From Spirochaetaceae bacterium (GTDB lineage: Bacteria; Spirochaetota; Spirochaetia; Treponematales; Breznakiellaceae), in NCBI GenBank assembly GCA_031265025.1, contig JAISDF010000090.1, positions 1 through 13,238 on the forward strand: a stretch of DNA of 13,238 nt, written 5' to 3'. The notes below the pieces were generated by a model. The model made no database searches. It was not told the DNA's origin and saw only the letters and a list, made by a program, of their open reading frames with translations. Position numbers and translations under genes: made by a program. Below, piece by piece: positions 12,156 through 13,238 of this stretch. How positions within the stretch are numbered: the first letter of the stretch is position 1; each line of letters starts with the position of its first letter.

Positions 12156-13109
12156 ATGGCAAAGGGCAGGTCCTATCTTTTTCTGGGACCCGAAATCGGC
12201 GAAAAACTCGAGGCTATAAAAGAACTGCGCGCCGCGCTCGGTGGAAACCCCGAAGACTATTCGTTTTATTTTGGCGAAACTCCCCTGAACCAGATACTCT
12301 CGATACTCCTCAACGGCTCCCTCTTTGCCGGCGCGCGGCTGATTCAAATAAAAAACGCCGAGGGAATCAAGAAGAAAGAAGACATTGAAGCCTTCACCGC
12401 TTATATGGAAAATCCCCAGGACGACACCGTGCTGGTACTGGTCTCCGACCAGACCAGTGTGGACAAAAGGCTCGAAAAACCCCTGGCCGCCGGGGGGAAG
12501 CGCGTATTCTGGGAACTGTTTGAGAATCAGAAAGTCCAATGGCTTGAGAATTTTTTCCGCAAGGAAGGCTGTGCCATAAGCGGGGACGCGGTAGAAGCCA
12601 TACTTGCCCTGATTGAAAACAACACCGACGCCCTGAGGCGGGAGTGTTCCCGGCTCATCCTTTTTCTGGGCAGGGAACGGCCCATAAGCCTTGCGGATAT
12701 TGAAACATGGCTCCCCCATTCGCGGGAAGAATCGGCTTTTACCCTCTTTTCCCGCATAGCCAGGGGGGACCTTGAAAAAAGCCTCGGTATATGCCGGTCC
12801 CTGCTCTCGGCCAGGGAAGCGCCCCAGGCCATACTGGCCGGGCTTTCCTGGTGCTTCCATAAACTCAGGGATTATGAACGCCTCCTCAAGTCAGGCGGGG
12901 TTTCGGATTTTGAACTTAAAAAAATCGGCCTGGGCTCCTCCAGGGTCCGGGAAGACTATATCCAGGCTTCGCGGCGCTACTCCCTTGCCGCCGTGGACCG
13001 GGCCCTTGCTGTCCTGGGAAGCTACGACATCATGCTCAGAAGCGGCGGAGGGGCCCTGGAAGAGCTTCTCATGGACCTTTTTCTGTACAAGCTCATAAGC
13101 GGAGCCTGA
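12156..13109 (+). CDS. holA: DNA polymerase III delta subunit
   Basis: 317 residues. Delta opens the beta sliding clamp within the clamp loader. The N-terminal segment begins YLFLGPEIGEKLEAIKEL. The middle has the degenerate AAA+ region with LVLVSDQTSVDKRLEKPL, and the C-terminal collar domain has ESAFTLFSRIARGDLEKSLGICRSLL followed by APQAILAGLSWCFHKLRDYERLL, all typical of the family. Length is slightly below the usual 330-340. ATG 12156 lies 1 nt after the lexA stop, and no Shine-Dalgarno is visible, so translation probably depends on coupling to lexA. A frame extension to 12102 would overlap lexA by 53 nt and is not needed. Confidence 0.88.
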   Translation: MAKGRSYLFLGPEIGEKLEAIKELRAALGGNPEDYSFYFGETPLNQILSILLNGSLFAGARLIQIKNAEGIKKKEDIEAFTAYMENPQDDTVLVLVSDQTSVDKRLEKPLAAGGKRVFWELFENQKVQWLENFFRKEGCAISGDAVEAILALIENNTDALRRECSRLILFLGRERPISLADIETWLPHSREESAFTLFSRIARGDLEKSLGICRSLLSAREAPQAILAGLSWCFHKLRDYERLLKSGGVSDFELKKIGLGSSRVREDYIQASRRYSLAAVDRALAVLGSYDIMLRSGGGALEELLMDLFLYKLISGA

Positions 13110-13124
13110 GTTCAAAATACCTCC

Positions 13125-13153
13125 TTGTCTAAATCCCCAAGTTCTTATATAAT
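13125..13153 (+). promoter_or_regulatory. Promoter of the 13192 oxidoreductase gene
   Basis: TTGTCT (13125-13130), a 17-bp spacer and a perfect TATAAT (13148-13153), giving a start near 13160 and a 32-nt leader. It separates this gene from the lexA-holA unit. Confidence 0.75.
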
Positions 13154-13191
13154 AATAGAAATTCTGTTATCATACTGACAAGGAGATTTCT

Positions 13192-13238
13192 ATGGGCAAA
13201 AATATCCTGATTATCGGGGGCGGGTACGCCGGTATAGA
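13192..13238 (+). CDS. FAD/NAD(P)-dependent oxidoreductase, N-terminus only
   Basis: Only 15 complete codons are in the window: MGKNILIIGGGYAGI. GGGYAG after a short hydrophobic strand is the dinucleotide-binding fingerprint typical of type II NADH dehydrogenases and related flavoproteins. AAGGAG (13180-13185) lies 6 nt before ATG 13192. The exact enzyme cannot be told from this much sequence. Confidence 0.7.
   Translation, partial: MGKNILIIGGGYAGI

Noticed and set aside
12105..12860. 251-codon minus-strand frame opposite holA
   Set aside because: Shadow of the holA coding strand. No start signals and no recognisable motif.
1..13238. CRISPR array, insertion sequence, prophage or toxin-antitoxin pair
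   Set aside because: No regularly spaced repeats, transposase or integrase motifs, or paired small toxin-antitoxin genes were seen.

Overview
The window looks like chromosomal DNA from a spirochaete, most likely a Treponema-type organism of medium-to-high GC, such as those of insect hindguts. This is inferred from the mix of genes: an HPr kinase, HPr and EIIA-Ntr set with no sugar PTS genes nearby, a Gly-rich RRM protein, Rex, an ACT-domain SerA, and secreted HEAT-repeat and YD-repeat proteins. No species is assigned. I see no CRISPR array, tRNA, rRNA, insertion sequence or phage gene. The window is mostly core genes with several unusual arrangements.

Layout. 1-906 (+) is the 3' two-thirds of radA. 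907-1485 has no convincing gene and holds an A/T-rich promoter and a leader of about 460 nt for an RRM RNA-binding protein (1486-1776, +). 1777-2184 has no protein gene. Instead its minus strand carries a promoter, a run of helices and a T6 terminator, which I read as an unidentified structured RNA (about 2124 to 1835). A small unknown gene (2185-2541, -) is divergent from ptsN (2618-3064, +). On the minus strand follow a secreted YD-repeat protein (4373-5263) and a secreted HEAT-repeat protein (3185-4357) in one operon, a lytic transglycosylase (5393-6115), serA (6147-7310), and one 597-codon reading frame encoding Rex followed in frame by SerC (7351-9144). Upstream is a coiled-coil PD-(D/E)XK nuclease-like protein (9285-9914, -). 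On the plus strand come hprK (10128-11117), ptsH/HPr (11126-11392), lexA (11540-12154), holA (12156-13109) and the start of an FAD-dependent oxidoreductase gene (13192 to the window end).

How the genes work together. rex-serC-serA is an operon for the first two steps of serine synthesis. It has a consensus promoter overlapped at the start site by a perfect 18-bp Rex palindrome, so NADH/NAD+ status probably controls an NADH-producing pathway by autoregulation. Rex and SerC share one open frame with no stop between them, yet serC has its own perfect Shine-Dalgarno and ATG. A Rex-SerC fusion and free SerC could both be made. HprK, HPr (His15 and Ser46) and PtsN (His67) form a regulatory phosphotransfer set. 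LexA and HolA are DNA-damage and replication functions, placed almost end to end.

The other recurring theme is translation start architecture. Four genes (2541 minus, ptsN, hprK, lexA) have a -10 hexamer ending exactly 6 nt before the ATG and no usable Shine-Dalgarno, which predicts leaderless mRNAs. Other genes here (RRM, serC, serA, ptsH, nuclease, the 13192 gene) have recognisable Shine-Dalgarno sequences.
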